Notes under the pieces: model-generated
Database searches by the model: none
What the model saw: the letters and a program-made list of their open reading frames with translations, nothing else
What the model was told of the DNA's origin: nothing
Made by a program: the position numbers and the translations under genes
Shown: piece by piece, positions 45,484 to 58,331 of the stretch
How the letters are laid out: each line of letters opens with the position of its first letter
Position numbering within the stretch: the stretch's first letter is position 1
Assembly: GCA_963693085.1 (NCBI GenBank)
Contig: OY856410.1
Location: forward strand, 567,764,906-567,828,905
Direction: 5' to 3'
Length of the DNA: 64,000 nt
From: Alisma plantago-aquatica
Taxonomy: Eukaryota > Streptophyta > Magnoliopsida > Alismatales > Alismataceae

Positions 45484-47931
45484 TGATGCAGCCCTATTTT
45501 AGGGCTCCATCATGTGCCATTTTGTACCTAAGTTGCATCTAAACATGTTAAATTACAAGTCTTTTTCCCCAATATGATTATCATTGCAAATATGCTTATG
45601 GATGTTCTTTGCACTATTTTTCAGGTACTTGGAACATTCTTAGATGAAAGAGAGAGAGACAGAGTTCTAGGGTTCCCCCACTCAAGGAGGGACCCAAAGA
45701 AGGCCCCAAAGTCTCCCTCAACCTACCTCCAGTGGCCAAGAATCATCCCCAGCAAAGACATCCAAAAATGACAAAGTCAGAAGCAAAATCAAGAAGTCAA
45801 GCCTCACCACGGCCGTGGCCACAATTCCACGGTCGTGTGTTTATTGCCAAGTTCCAACAGGTTGCAACCGGGAAATTCCACAGAGTCCCACGGCTGTGGC
45901 CTCCCAGCCACGACCGTGGCCAGTGAAGACACCACGACCGTGGCCATTAGCACAGTCGTGGCCCCGAGAAGTGAAAACGGTCGTGGGCTCCTCCCACGGT
46001 CGTGCGTTTATTGATCAAGAAATCAGTTGCCAACAGGGTTTTTTCCCAGAACGCCACAACCGTAGCCAAGTCACCATGACCGTGGCTGAAGACGATCAAG
46101 ACGCTCGTGTCCCCTCCCCACGGTCAGCTCCTCCTCCTCCAAAACAGCTGTGTTACCCAACACGGCCGTGGTGCATGTTACCCACCACGACCATGGCACT
46201 CCACCACGGTCGTGGCCACCACCATCTCACCACTTCCTTCACACCACGACCATTTTCACCCCCCACGGCTGTTCCCCACTACCCTCGCCACGGCCGTGGC
46301 ACACCCACCACGACCGTGGTGATCACCTGCCCTACACAACTTTGCACTGCTTTTCCTATTTTACCCCCACTTAGCCCTAGCTCCTATATAAGCACTAGTT
46401 GCTTCTAGGGCTCGAGAGAGAGCACCCCCTAGCAGCAACCCAGCTGCTCCCTTGCATCCATTACTCCCATCCACCTACTTTCCTTGCATTTAATCACATT
46501 TCCACCCACTTTCCACTCATTTCCACCATAGAAACCTAGTTTCTCTATGTTTCTATCCATCCATTTCCCTTTTTCCATGCTCTTCGGCACCATTGGAGGA
46601 GGAGGCTAGTGGCTGGCATCAAGGAGGTGAAGAAGTCAAGCTTCATCAAGCATCCATGGTGTTTCCTACTCTCTTTCCCTTCTCCTTTGTTTCTATTTTG
46701 ATCATGTATAGCTAAGCCCCCTTTGGTGGGCTGTTTGGGGCAAAAATGCGACTTTGATACCATGTTGGGGGAATATAATTTGTAATGAACATATTTCACT
46801 TCTATGATGATTGCCTTTGCTTGTATCTCATTTCCCATTACTTGTGCATGTGATTGTTGTTTAATTACATTAATTGCTTGTCATGTGGTGTTTGAAGACA
46901 TTTGCCTCTAGGATGTTTTGGTTTCTATGCAGCTATCATAGGATTGGCTCCTAGGTCCTTAATTCGGATCCCTAGCTAGCCCCCTATCTTCCTACATAAT
47001 CACCTTCCTCCTACATGCAAATGTGAGTTCTAAGTGACTAGTATAAGTGTGATTAGTGCAATTGCCTAGGATTTCCTAAAGGCTGAGGTGGCTAGTGGCA
47101 TGAGGTCAAATATCCTCATCTCTACTCCCATCCTTACCCTTAGTCCTCAATTGACTAATACCACTTATCCTAGAGACCTAGACTTGGTAAGTCCTATGAG
47201 AATTACACCTAGCCCTGGTTCTCCAACTAGTAGCATAGGGTACATCCTCAAAGCACCCACCTTGTTGTTTGGTTTGGTAGTCTAGAATGAAATATGTTAA
47301 TTGCTTATTATGGTGACATCTCCCAATTAATGTCAAGGTCACATTCCCAAACGGCCCACCTCCTTCATCTAATTGCTTAAAACCTTAATTGCTTTGTTTG
47401 CTTGTTAATGCTAGTGTAGTTCAATTGCTTTAGTTAACTTAGTTAATTGCCTAGTTTTGCTAGCTAAGTGTTAACTTAGGTCTTTGATCTTGATTAGTGG
47501 TTAACTTAGGCTCTCAATTGCTAGTTGCTTGCTTAGTCTAGTGTAGTTTGTTCTTGCTCTTATTTAGATAGCTTGTTGACTTAGATTGCTAATTTAGCCT
47601 TTTTATAACTTAGTTTCATATTGCTTTTCATACTCGCTCACTTAGCTTAATCAACAACCAACCAACCTTTTAAACCCTAAAAACCTTACTCTCCGCAATA
47701 GGAACATAGCCCACACCGTCTAACTCTAGTGCCCCCTCTCTCTCCGTGGATCGACCATGTACTTTCCGCCTCACCTATACTACGACACGACCCCGTGTGC
47801 TTGCGGGCATAGTGTCTTAGTAGATGTAGGTAGTTAGTGTAGGTCTTACAAATTTTCAAAAGCATAAGATCCCACATCCCATGCGCTCCGACCTCGTGGG
47901 GTGTAAAAGCACCACTAGCGGGGATGCACCA
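45484..47931 (+). repeat. 3' LTR of element 1
   Basis: 2448 bp, TGATGCA...GCACCA, uninterrupted, and therefore the reference for the CACTA empty site. Contains the palindrome array (45805-46322) and TATATAA (46385-46391). Short frames in it are not genes. Confidence 0.93.
45805..46322. promoter_or_regulatory. U3 palindrome array, 3' LTR copy
   Basis: Second copy of the CCACGGYCGTGG array. Several individual sites differ from the 5' LTR copy (for example GGTC versus GGCC), mostly by transitions that exchange one dyad form for another. Confidence 0.75.
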
Positions 47932-47980
47932 TTAATGCACCCACTTCATGCGTCAATGCACCCACTTCATGTATGACGTC
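47932..47980. repeat. 21-bp degenerate repeat, right part
   Basis: TTAATGCACCCACTTCATG... twice. It continues the array left of element 1 and includes its target-site duplication TTAAT. Confidence 0.8.
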
Positions 47981-49525
47981 CCCGGATTTTCTAAAACTTA
48001 ATCTAATGTGTGACGTCCAAATTGAAACCCTCACCTCAGTGAGAATCCCAATTTAAACATCCACACTAGGCTAAGGAGAAGAAAATCAGAGGAAGTCAGA
48101 AGGAAACAACAGTGGCACATGCACATGAACAATAAATAAAATCATACAACACAAGCTCGCCATTCAATATATAATTATATAATGAATTGTTACAACATTT
48201 GTTATTACACATTGAACAACAAACTTCTAAATATACATGTACTACCACTAAACAATAGGATCTTAAGACAATAGGTCCACTTGTACATTAGCACGTCACA
48301 CAACTCTCAAATATCTAGCTCTTCAAACGCATATGTCTACAACCTAAACAAAGATTATATGTGGTACACATCAACATAATATTAAAGAATATTGTACTGA
48401 GTATGTCTACGTGTCTTTTTACATACCTCTCATTACTAATCTTGGAAATAAGATAAAACTAATACTTGGCATTTTTAAAGAAATATAACAAAAGGCATAT
48501 ACTTGAACAAAGATGTTTATAAACAAAAGTGAACACATATTTTAAGCAAATTTTCATCATATATCTCATTCATTTGCCATTAAATGGATAGATGCGTTTA
48601 GGCCTTATGATCTCCAACAAAAGAGTTAGATCATATATACAATGTGGTCTATTACCAAAGAGTTAGATCACTTAACTACACTGTACTACCAGAGAGTTTA
48701 GTGCTATCATATGATGGATCAGACATAATTATGTTTGCATGTGTACATAGCCATAAATATGGAAAATCAAGCAAGATATCATACAAGAATAATCATTTCA
48801 TCCAATACCATATGCCAAGAATTTTTTACACATATAATACAACCATATTGAATAATAGGCCAAGTAAGAGGTAATGGCATACCTTGAACAAGATAATCTA
48901 AACTACACATTTATGATATAAACTATATCTTTGTCAAACCTAATTAAGACAAGATCACACACTAGTATCAGGTTCTCATCATAGTACATCTCATCTTAAC
49001 CCTAATTATGGTTCATTAGGGTTTGACTTAGATCATTAGGACATTCCCATCATTACTTGCATTCTTGTCTTAGAATTATCTTACTGATGTAGTTTTCCAT
49101 ATTATGTCTCATTATCCAATAATCAAATTTCACAATATTATGTGAACATATTTACCTTAGGTTACATGCATTAACCTAAATTAGGGTTTCAAACCATGTA
49201 TTAAGGGTCAACTTCATATAACATGAATTTCATGCATAAGACGGATACATTAGTTATACATCATGTTCGATATATTGTTATGAACATATTCTAGAAATTC
49301 TATCATTTATTGAGCATAAACATAATTATTGCATTTTATGTAAGGTTATAAACCTAATTTGGCATATTAAGAAAATAACATAATTACATGTCCAAACATG
49401 GTCATATCTAACATTATATGGATTATAAATAACATTTTAGGGTTACTGATGCATTCTCATAATTTTTGGTCTGCATTTATTATTTATGACACATGATATA
49501 AGCATTATACATCTTACTTACTATC
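47981..49525. mobile_element. Eroded LTR-like non-coding region
   Basis: Two neighbouring TGACGTCC starts (47984 and 48010) and long AT-rich text resemble the 5' part of Del/Tekay-type LTRs. No genes. Element 2 is inserted at 49526, and the sequence presumably resumes at 60292. Confidence 0.3.
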
Positions 49526-51431
49526 TGACAAGCCTTAAATGTGGGTCCAATAATGGAGACATGTCTAGGTTACCGGACTTAAGAAATTTATAATACCCGA
49601 ATGTTTAAGACTCCTACAACTAGCACAGGGTCGAACATAGGGATAGGCAGAGTGACACTTCAGAAGTCAAGTTTTACTTGTCTAAGCACGTCAAAAAGTC
49701 GAGAGAAAAGGTTTTGATGAAACGAGAAAGAATCATAAAGAATCAAACAAAAAGCCTATCTCCAAGAGGAGTTACCAGAAGGATTAATATTTTAGGGGTT
49801 TAGAAGTTTTTATTTAGGTTTTTAGATAAAGGAAAAGTGAGGAGATAAAATTGTTCTCGGCGTACGGCATGAAGGAGGACAAATTAAACATAACAAGCGG
49901 CAGTGGCATACATCTTGCACCCTCTTCTCTCAAAGAAGGTGCCACTAGCCATGCACTAAATTCCCTCTCTTAAGGGTACTAGGAAGAGGCTGGAGCGGAA
50001 AGATATGTCGGGGCAACACTGATTCTGGGTACTCTCATACACCCGGATCAGACCAAACTCTAGAGTTTATGACATCCCTCTCTCAAAGGAGTCAAAATGA
50101 GAAACATGATTCGATAGCTAGTCAAAAATGTGATCCAAACAGAAGAGACTAGAGCTCAGATGCTATAAAGAAATCATCCAACAAAAAGGAGCCATACACA
50201 GAACAACATGAGATAAACTCCACAGATTCCAATAACCATAAAGAGATAAAAAGGTTTAGTTACAATGCAGTAGTAAATGGAAGTAAAGTGTTGAAAAAGG
50301 AAAGATAAGTATCAGCCTCCTTGATATAGGAGATCGATATACATAGCAGCAGGCCCCTAAGGAAATGCTAACCTGGTACCGGGTAGGATCCCTATCGGGA
50401 TATGACTGTGTCTGGTCGTGAACTTTGACGGGTAAGGGGCATATCGAGAAAGGACTCCCTACCTGATATGGCCGTGTCAGGCTGCAGCCGTGATGGGTAG
50501 GCCATATTGGGTTGGGTATCGTGTCATGTTAGGACATATATCGGGTTAGCTTTATCTTAGGTTCTCGGGTTCCTCGTGTCGCGTAAGATGGGGGATTCGT
50601 CTCAGGTTGAAGCTCGGCTAGGGACCCGACATGTTGAAATAGCCTTGAAGGCAGTGTCACGTTGTTGTTGCTACCGGGTCGGGTTCTAAGTGAACTCCTC
50701 TCGTCCCTCTCAGGTTGGGGGTGTGCTCACCTAGTATCGCCTGACAGGCTCTGGAACTCAACGCACTAGCTCCTTTGCTCTAAGAGTTAGCTCTCGTAGG
50801 GTTCTAACTCGTCCCATCATAGGCATGTAGCTTCTATTTATAGGCAGCAGACTGGTGGGAGATGCGACTCTCGTTGTGCCACATGTCCTCCGTCTGCTCC
50901 ATTCGCGTGGCTTCGAAAGGGGGTCGACACGTCTGTCACCCGGCATGCCTCGTGGGGAGTCATGCATCGGGTCATGAGTGAGTCACACATTATCATGTCG
51001 GGTAAGAACCTTGGCGGGCTGCTGCACCGGGGGGTAGCCGTATCGCGCAATCGACTTTGTCGGTTGGAGGGCCGTGGTGGGCAAGGCACCCTATCAGGTA
51101 ATAGTTGTTGTCTTTTAAATCTCCCATGTGACACACCTACATTGGGTTGCTTCCATATCAGGAAGCGATTGTGATGGGTAAAAAGGGTATGTCACTTTAC
51201 TGTTTGATGGGTTAGGACGGGTAACTCGTTGCTGATGGGCCGGGATGAGCCCATTAACACTCTTTTGGTGGAAAAGTACGAGAAACTCTGCAAAAGATAG
51301 GCAATGTTATCAGGGGCCTAGTGGGCATTATTTCTATACAACAAATAAGATAAAACAGAGAGGAAGTCAGGTTTGGAGGCAGTTTTGATAGTAAAATATA
51401 AACTCTAGTAGCCACAAAATGGGTGTTATCA
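49526..51431 (-). repeat. 3' LTR of element 2
   Basis: 1906 bp; plus-strand start TGACAAGCC and end GTGTTATCA. Matches 58332-60286. Confidence 0.9.
50834..50843 (-). promoter_or_regulatory. TATA box in element 2 LTR
   Basis: CTATAAATAG on the minus strand; the partner LTR has ATATAAATAG at 59689-59698. It lies about 590 bp from the 5' end of the LTR in element sense, as expected for U3. Confidence 0.65.
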
Positions 51432-51445
51432 ACTCCCCCAAACTT
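51432..51445 (-). promoter_or_regulatory. Polypurine tract of element 2
   Basis: On the minus strand AAGTTTGGGGGAGT adjoins the 3' LTR start TGATAACACC. Same type as in element 1. Confidence 0.85.
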
Positions 51446-52461
51446 AGCATTTTGATTTTCCTCAATCAATTTGTACATATTTTAAAACTTTGTTTGCGGT
51501 ATATTTCAAAACCAGGCGTAGTCTTTGTACAAGGGGTTAAGTGAATTTTTGTGATATCCTAAAGAAAATTACATCTGACTACAAACAAAGGACTTTATTT
51601 TTCCTGCCTTATTTAAGCAAAAAAATTCTCTCCAGCTTTTGCGAGACTTTAATGCATGATTTTGAAGTTAGCTTTCACACCAAACTGCTTGGGGATAAAA
51701 GGTGGCGTTTTTGGGAAGGCTTAAGGCTTTTTGGGTTTTTCTTACTTTCCATTGGTCCATCCAGGTACGGGTCTGTTAACGGGCCCCTACAGTCCAAGAC
51801 AGTTGGCTTTAGAGCAGTAATTTCACATCCTATATACCACTACCTCGGATCTACCATGCCTAAAGATGGATACTTTTGGGAAGACAAGTTTTTTTTCCAG
51901 ACACAACTCTCATGCTTTTATTCGCTCTCATAAGTCTTTCCTCTCTTTTTGGGATTTTGATGGGTAGGGAAAAGGGAGTTTGCTGTTTGGGCAACTTTTT
52001 CCTTCACATGCACGTCTCTTAGCTGTTGCGAGATTATTTTTCAAAGTTGGTGTAGAAAAGTGCCTTTGTCATTTGAGACTATGTTTTCAAGAGAGCATAG
52101 CAGAAATGTCCACCGCCTTAGATATGGAGAGAACAAGATGGAAGAAGTTGTACCAAATATTTACTATAAAGTAATTTTTATAGGTTTGAGCAACAAGAAA
52201 TTGTGTATATTTTGTGTGTATTGTTTTCTATCAAACATTTATATACATGTATACACAAAGTATGGTAGGGAGAGAAAAGAGAAAGAATGAGAAAAATTTA
52301 GAGTACCTCCCTCACTGATACTATGGAGCACCCCCCCCCCAAACTTACCCCACACTCTATCCCAGAGTTGTGAGATAAATTGAGAAGGATAGGCATAGAT
52401 CAATGAGGGTTCAGTGGATGCGCTCGTTAGAAGCAGATAAGATCTCCATCATAATTTCTCC
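51446..52461 (-). other. 3' non-coding region of element 2
   Basis: About 1 kb between the C48-like gene and the polypurine tract. No domain. Contains a C-run near 52329-52340. Confidence 0.6.
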
Positions 52462-54250
52462 TCATTGGCTGTGGTAGTCGAGGTTGTGGAGCTTCTGTGA
52501 TGCTTTCATTAAGGCTATGACGTTGTATATCCAGTGCAGCATGTAGACACCACAGTCATTTGATAAGGGAGCCTGTTGTGGACTGTGGTGGCAGTATTGG
52601 AGATCGTGCCAGTTTGCCGCTGGATTTTCAAGATAGGGCTGGATCAAGGACACTAACTCGGTATAATATTTCCTTGCTAGTTGCTCGAGGGATGTTTTCG
52701 GCGTAGATGCACACTCTGTTGGATAGTTGATGTTGGCGTCGGGGCTATTGTAGAAGAAGCCGGCATGTGGACAGGTGTACATCATCAGGAGCATCCAGTG
52801 ATTGTCATGCAGTATAGGTAGAAATATAATGTGCAGCAGACACTTCTTCATTTCAAACTGGAATAGCTGGCACACTCCTGTCTCATTAGCCAATCATAAG
52901 TCATTGAACAGCATCAGATGGGTGATGTAAGGTTGTCCAATCTTATTCTGTAGGATGGGGATGTAAGCTGATGCCACCGTAATAGCTAAGCATCCTCCTA
53001 CCTTGACTAAGTCCAGTAAATCATTGAGGGGGACTACTACATTATCTTTCTCATATATGACGTCTATAGTGCCAGAATAAACAAATTGGAGTAGTATATA
53101 ATTGACATGTTCCTGAGATAAAGAACTGCATGCGGAACGGTCAAAGTTGCTGATGAGGGATTCGGTGATGACAAGTGAAACAGAATCGCCTTCAGTGGCG
53201 AGTACGGTTCGTAGAGTTTCTATCTGATTGCCTGTCCTAAAGACGTCAGAAGCGACCTCGACTTCATTCCTTGGAGTATTGCCCAGTTGAGAGGAATAGG
53301 AGTCAGAATCAGAACCAGCGTCTGTCTCCAACAGGTCCTCTGGAAGCTCTGCATCTTGGAAATATCACTTGTCTTTGATCAAAAATGGCGCGTATATGCT
53401 CCTTAATTGATAAAAATCTTGGTCCTGGAGATGCCTTATGTATTTGAAGATGTTTAGCAACTCTATGGAATGCAAGATGATGAAGGCGCTATTTCCACTT
53501 CCTGGGTCTTCTTGAACTGGGAAGTCTCTGATTGTGTAAAAGTTTCAAACATCGTTGTGATGTTGGACTCCTCGTTTGATGACCCGGTGATGGCACAGAG
53601 GAAGAAGCTGAGGTGCTTATCTTCGGGGCGTACAAATATGTGCCCATGGTGGGGGACCTCCACGGTGCAGTAGTTGAGCAGAGTGACGTCATGGGAGAGG
53701 AGGTCGACCACATAGAGGAACCAGTGCTTTCTGTGCTTGTAGGGAGATAGCACTAGGTCGGGGTTGTGCTCTTCAATGTGCTTCAGCATATCAACCATCG
53801 GCCTTGTTTCATATGCCTCAGCTAGTAGCCGTCTTCCTAAGGCTGGAGTGGTGTTGTTGATTAGCCACCGGCCTGTCCTAATGGTGATATTCTCTATCAT
53901 CGCACCTTCTAGGACCCTGAACAAGATCTTCCCCACGACGGCTTCTGAGCGGAACATTCCTTTGAGTTCTCTGCATCATACGGAGAAGTACATGCCACTC
54001 CAGACGACATCTTCTTCTTCCCCTTGTGGCCTCAGGACCATATTCAACAATTGATGGTCCCGGATTGTAAGATGGTTGATGGTGCGCCTATCGAAGTCGT
54101 CCATCTTGAAGACTTGGATCTCGGACGACACTGAAAATGCATCGGTCGTCAAAGTCTTCTCTCTCGGGGGTTGCTCAGCAAACGAGCTATACAGATCCCC
54201 TTCTTCTCCCTCAGATGAGTCCTCCGCTAGGCCTTCAAGTATCTCTTTTG
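52462..54250 (-). pseudogene. C48 (Ulp1-like) peptidase region of element 2, probably two half-domains
   Basis: Minus-strand frames resemble SUMO-peptidase folds. The first block (about 54250-53463) has 'ITIRTGRWLINN' and 'SPYKHRKHWFLYVVDLLSHDV', a His-Trp motif followed by a D/N position. After a frame change, a second block (53331-52462) has 'HDNHWMLLM' (His 52798-52800), 'GFFYNSP' where Asp would be expected, and 'PQQAPLSNDCGVYMLHW' with the Cys codon at 52552-52554. Gln and Cys fit the family; the Asp is Asn. Stops at 53976-53978 and near 52894 interrupt it. This is a captured or duplicated peptidase, now dead; such a gene is not a normal part of Tat/Athila elements. Confidence 0.65.
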
Positions 54251-55168
54251 CATCTTCTGTTGGCTCTAGTAGCTAAGGGGTTGTAGATACGTCGACGCCG
54301 CAAGTTCTCCCCTATTCTATGGGGGCCTCGTCAGTGGTTCTGTTAATCATCTCCTCCTCAGGCATTGTTGATGGATCGTTGGTACTAGATGAGGATGATG
54401 AGCCTGAGGAGGAGGATGATGATGATGGCGGAGAGGAGGGATCCAATAATGAAGGCGATCTCTAAGAACACCTCCAATGGTGGTGGTTGTCCCTCTTGTC
54501 GATCCTCTGCTCGATAGCGTCAAGGCGTTGGAGAGTCGCCTCCATCGTGTTGTTCAGTGCCTCTAGTTGATCGGGGAGACCAACTAGAGTCAGCAGCTAA
54601 CGCTCCTGCTCATTTAGCCTCCACTGGAAGACCTGAAACTCACAGGTTAGGGAAGAAAATGTAGTTGTGTGGTTGCTTGTTACCTCCTACAAGTTGTCAA
54701 ATTCGAAGCTGAAGGCCTGCCCCAACGAGAAGGGAATTGCCACTAATCGGCTTTAGCTTCAACTGGCACTCCTAATTTTTGCGGCGCGGCCCGATAAATA
54801 CGCATCATCTATCGGGTGCCGCTACAATGGTCATCACTTCGGAAAGCGCTGCTGCAGAAATAGTAGGCGCAACGCCCCAAGCTTCAGCTCTGCCAGCAAT
54901 GGAAGAAGCAACAACACCACCCTCGGTGCAACCGAATGCCTCTCGCAAAAGTGAGGAGGTGTTCGTTGAGCTCTTAGAGGAAGAGCTCAGGTCTGTACAG
55001 TTGACCCCGACACTGCCACCCTCAACGCCAGTAGTCTCTATGGAGGAGGAATCCGAGAGCTGGATGGTCGATCAGCATCTGCCCACTCCGCCAACTTCTC
55101 CACGACCCCACACCAAGGAGATAGAGGCGACCACAAAGGTTCCAATGCCTCACCCAGAGGACACACCC
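54251..55168 (-). other. Low-complexity spacer of element 2
   Basis: Between the ORF1-like gene and the C48 region. Plus-strand frames rich in Thr/Pro (54779-55306) have no domain and look like antisense by-products. An acidic-codon tract occurs around 54380-54440. No clear minus-strand frame spans it. Confidence 0.4.
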
Positions 55169-56514
55169 TCACATACTGTCCCCAGTTGTCGGCACTTCTT
55201 TTGTAGCTGTGGCAGGCGTTGTTGTGGTTGTTGCAGGTGGTTCGATGGCGGTGGTGGTTGGCTCGGTGGTGGTGGTGACGGGCGAGTCTTTGATGACGAC
55301 TGCTGATGATTTGTCCCACTGAGCATCGAGGGGTGTGTGCCTCCTTGTTGCGGCCATCCTTTCTTGGATGGCCTTTGTGGCGGCGTAAGTGGCTTCAACG
55401 GTTACAGCTTCGATCTCTGCTATTGTGAAGACCAGCTTCTCCACATCGTAGTTGACATACAGTGGGAGGGGTAGGAGGATATTTGTCCTTGCAAACTTGT
55501 AAAAGAGGTGGTGGCCATCCTTCTTGATTATGTTCACCCTGGGGAGGAACTTGATGTCGATCTTATCATCGCCCCAGGTGCACGACAGGTTGAGTGGCTC
55601 CCTTGGGTACCCTAACCCTTCCGCTATCAGGTTGATGACCCCTCCCATGTTGTACTCCTTTGTGGCGTCCTTTATAGGATGGACGTGGTTCAGCAAAAAT
55701 TGACCTAGGTTGATCGGCTTGGCTTCCATCATGTACCAGATTAAGTGCAGCTCTTCAATGTAGAGATTGCTCATCTCATACTTGTTGAAGAGCAGGCTCG
55801 CCACAATTTTGTGCATGATCCTACAGAAGCATGAGTGGACCGTTGCCACTTTGCTTCCCAACTTGAAGGAGGATTCACCTGTCAGCTTCCTCCAAAACAT
55901 GACTGGGTTAAAGCCATTGTCGTCGGTGATCTGGGCACCATTATTGAGTAGCTCTCTCTCAGCCTTGTTAGAGGAGAATATCTAATTGAGCAACCTCTTT
56001 GAGATGTCATGTTTGGTATTGTCGAGGTGCCCTTGGAGTCTGTCTGCTACGCCAAACCTTTTTCTCTCCTTTGGTGTATTTGGAACTCGGTAGAGGGAGG
56101 AGATTAACTCTTTTGTGAGCTCGGTGTAGGAGGCGGAGTAGCTGAAGCATATCTTCCGCAGTCTGGCGGCTTCTAAGATGTTCTCTAGTCTGTCGAATAT
56201 GCCAATCTGGTGGAAAGATGCTTGATGGTAGAACCGAGTTTGTTGGTAGACTTTTGCCGCCAACTCGGTGTTACGTCGTCGGTGCTCCTCATCTCTGGGC
56301 ACGAACCGGCCTGGTGAGAGGGCCAAGATCTCTATTTCTAACTTCGTGGTTGGGGTGTTGTTGCTTCTACCCTGGGCCACTTCTCGGCCTCCGAGGGCCC
56401 AGTCAACTCTAGATTAGGACGTTTCCGCCCGGTGGTAGATTCATTTGTGGCCTCGAGGTTGATCCTTTGGCCTTGTTCGTCAACTTGGACAACGGTCTGC
56501 TTGGCGCGTGCCAT
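55169..56514 (-). pseudogene. Athila ORF1-like / plant transposon protein (PF20167-like) of element 2
   Basis: Starts at ATG 56514 ('MARAKQTVVQVDEQG'), changes frame near 56380-56350, then runs to 55169 with one stop (TAG 55982-55984). The middle contains the family signature: 'FWRKLTGESSFKLGSK', 'LHLIWYMMEAKPINLGQFLLNHV', 'MGGVINLIAEGLGYP'. The end is a Thr/Pro/Ala-rich tail. The function of such ORF1 proteins is unknown; they take the gag position in Athila-type and related elements. Total about 450 residues. Two lesions make it a pseudogene. Confidence 0.65.
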
Positions 56515-58307
56515 TTTCTACAATGATTATACAAAGAAGTTAAGTCAAAAAGAATTATTCGATCAAACTTGTATTTACCCGATATCAGGTAGAAGGAAAA
56601 AGTAAGAGTGTCACCCGATATGGGTTGGAAATACGCTTAGAACCAATATCGGGTCGGGCACTTATGGAAACTTAGCACGTGATATGTAAGTGACCGATAT
56701 CAGAAGACTGATACATTTTTCAAACGGTACTCATGACAAAGTGATATCGGGAAGAGGGTGAAAATGGTGCACAGGTGAAGTCATTATCGAAGAAACGATA
56801 AGGTCTAGGCGATACGGTTTTAGCGACAAAACATTATCGAGCAACTCCACATTATTCGGTATGCACGGTAAAGATGCTCAGTAGACATATTGCATGATAT
56901 GGGTGTTGCGCGGCCAGGGTGTAAGCACGATAACATCTATACGTGGTAAGCTATCCATCATAAACGCATGAAGCATTGTGTCGCGCGATACTCGTGTCAC
57001 GCGACACGAATGAAAACGTGGTGAAACAATCTATACGATAAGGTCACTGTCTCGAGCTCGAAGTATTTACTCGATATAGATGTGTAGGTCATCGTGTCGC
57101 GCGATATGCTTGTTGCGCGGTACAGGCATAAGACCAATGCAAAACAAAATGATAGGAAAGTCGGCATGCTTGTCGCGCGATAAAAAAAAACTCGGCGTGT
57201 GTTAGAAAAAAGATCTACCCGGCACGGGCACGATATAGTGGTGCATAATAGGTTTGGTTGATACGATATGTGCGACACACAATCACACGATATGCAGGGC
57301 GCCATAGGTTTTACCTTTGTCGGGCAAGAAGATCTGGAACGCGACACAAAGGTCGATTGGCTAAGGCCGGTACGGGAGCTTGAGGTAGCGAGAGAGTGCA
57401 TGATACAGGAGCAAAAGTAGGTAACTTGGTAACCTGACACGGTTAATCCTGAGCCATTATATATAGCCACCCGCGAGCGGGGTTAAAAGGGTAAAAATAG
57501 GGACACGTTTCGTGCATGCACGTGAATCATCTTCCAAAGCATGGTAAAATCCATCTAATCACATTGCATCATGAAGATTTCAAGAAGGTGGTGTGTCGCA
57601 CGGTACCACGTGGGGTGGTAAAGACTTGTCGCCCGATATGGGTGGCCCGACGTGCTCCTTATGCGACATGGGTATGCGTGAGGCGACAGACTTGGCCGGT
57701 ACGTCTCTGGGAAACTGGTTTAATCTTTGCAAGTGTGGGCATGCTAAACAATACGGCTAGGAGAAATGGCAGCCCGACACACTTCTAATGGGTGATATCG
57801 GCCGGCGTGCTAATTGCCCAGTAGTGCCCTTGCAGAATCGGGTAAAAAAATAAAGGGAAGCATTGGATGTAGATGTGGGATATCAGAACTTTGTTGATCT
57901 TAAAAGTTTTGCAAGTCCTCTTATACGTTATAAGGTGGTTGTATGGATTCTCTTCAATAGTGTTCCCGCCAAACCGGTTGTGTTGCAACAACTGGAGGAA
58001 AGCAAGCTTCAACTCAAAGTTGGTAACATTGAGTGGTTGCTCCACTACCGGATTCCTTTCTTCGTTTGCCCTGACTTGGACAAAAGAGCACAGGGATCGA
58101 GATTCAGGAGGTTGCTCGGCCATGGCTTGTCAGATACAAGGATGGCTCAAAAAGGTGAAGTACCTGGGAAGAAAAGTAAAGTGTAAAAGTATTAGTGTGA
58201 TGTATAAACTATGTGCAGTAAATATTTGCAGTATTATATGCATATGTACAAGGTTTTTGGTAAAGTGCAAGTAAAGCTCGAGTTCGTAGAATGGTATTCA
58301 TTTCCTA
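56515..58307 (-). other. 5' leader of element 2 rich in CGATA / CGGGT words
   Basis: About 1.8 kb between PBS and ORF1 without a gene. It has many short related words (GATATCGGG, CGCGCGATAC, CGATAT), resembling those in the LTR. Short frames in both strands carry no domain. Confidence 0.5.
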
Positions 58308-58325
58308 TCCCCGGAAACGGCGCCA
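58308..58325 (-). promoter_or_regulatory. Primer-binding site of element 2 (tRNA-Asp type)
   Basis: On the minus strand TGGCGCCGTTTCCGGGGA, 6 nt from the 5' LTR end. It matches the tRNA-Asp 3' end with one mismatch and fixes the orientation of the element. Confidence 0.88.
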
Positions 58326-58331
58326 AAAAGT

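Larger units (their letters stand above)
27343..47931 (+). mobile_element. Complete Tat/Athila-like Ty3 LTR element 1, non-autonomous, split by CACTA
   Basis: LTRs start TGATGCA and end GCACCA; the 5-bp target duplication is TTAAT (27338-27342 and 47932-47936). The 5' LTR is in two parts because a CACTA element sits in it; with the insert removed it is 2450 bp against 2448 bp for the 3' LTR. PBS (tRNA-Asp type), gag, aspartic protease and a polypurine tract are present. There is no reverse transcriptase, RNase H or integrase, so it is a gag-pro-only element that would depend on a relative. Gag features and the PBS place it near the Tat/Athila/Ogre group. Confidence 0.9.

Noticed and set aside
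54779..55306. A 175-codon plus-strand frame inside element 2
   Set aside because: Opposite to all recognisable genes of the element, low complexity and without domain.
56997..57470. A 157-codon minus-strand frame in the element 2 leader
   Set aside because: No similarity recognised, composition follows the CGATA word repeats, and it lies between PBS and ORF1.
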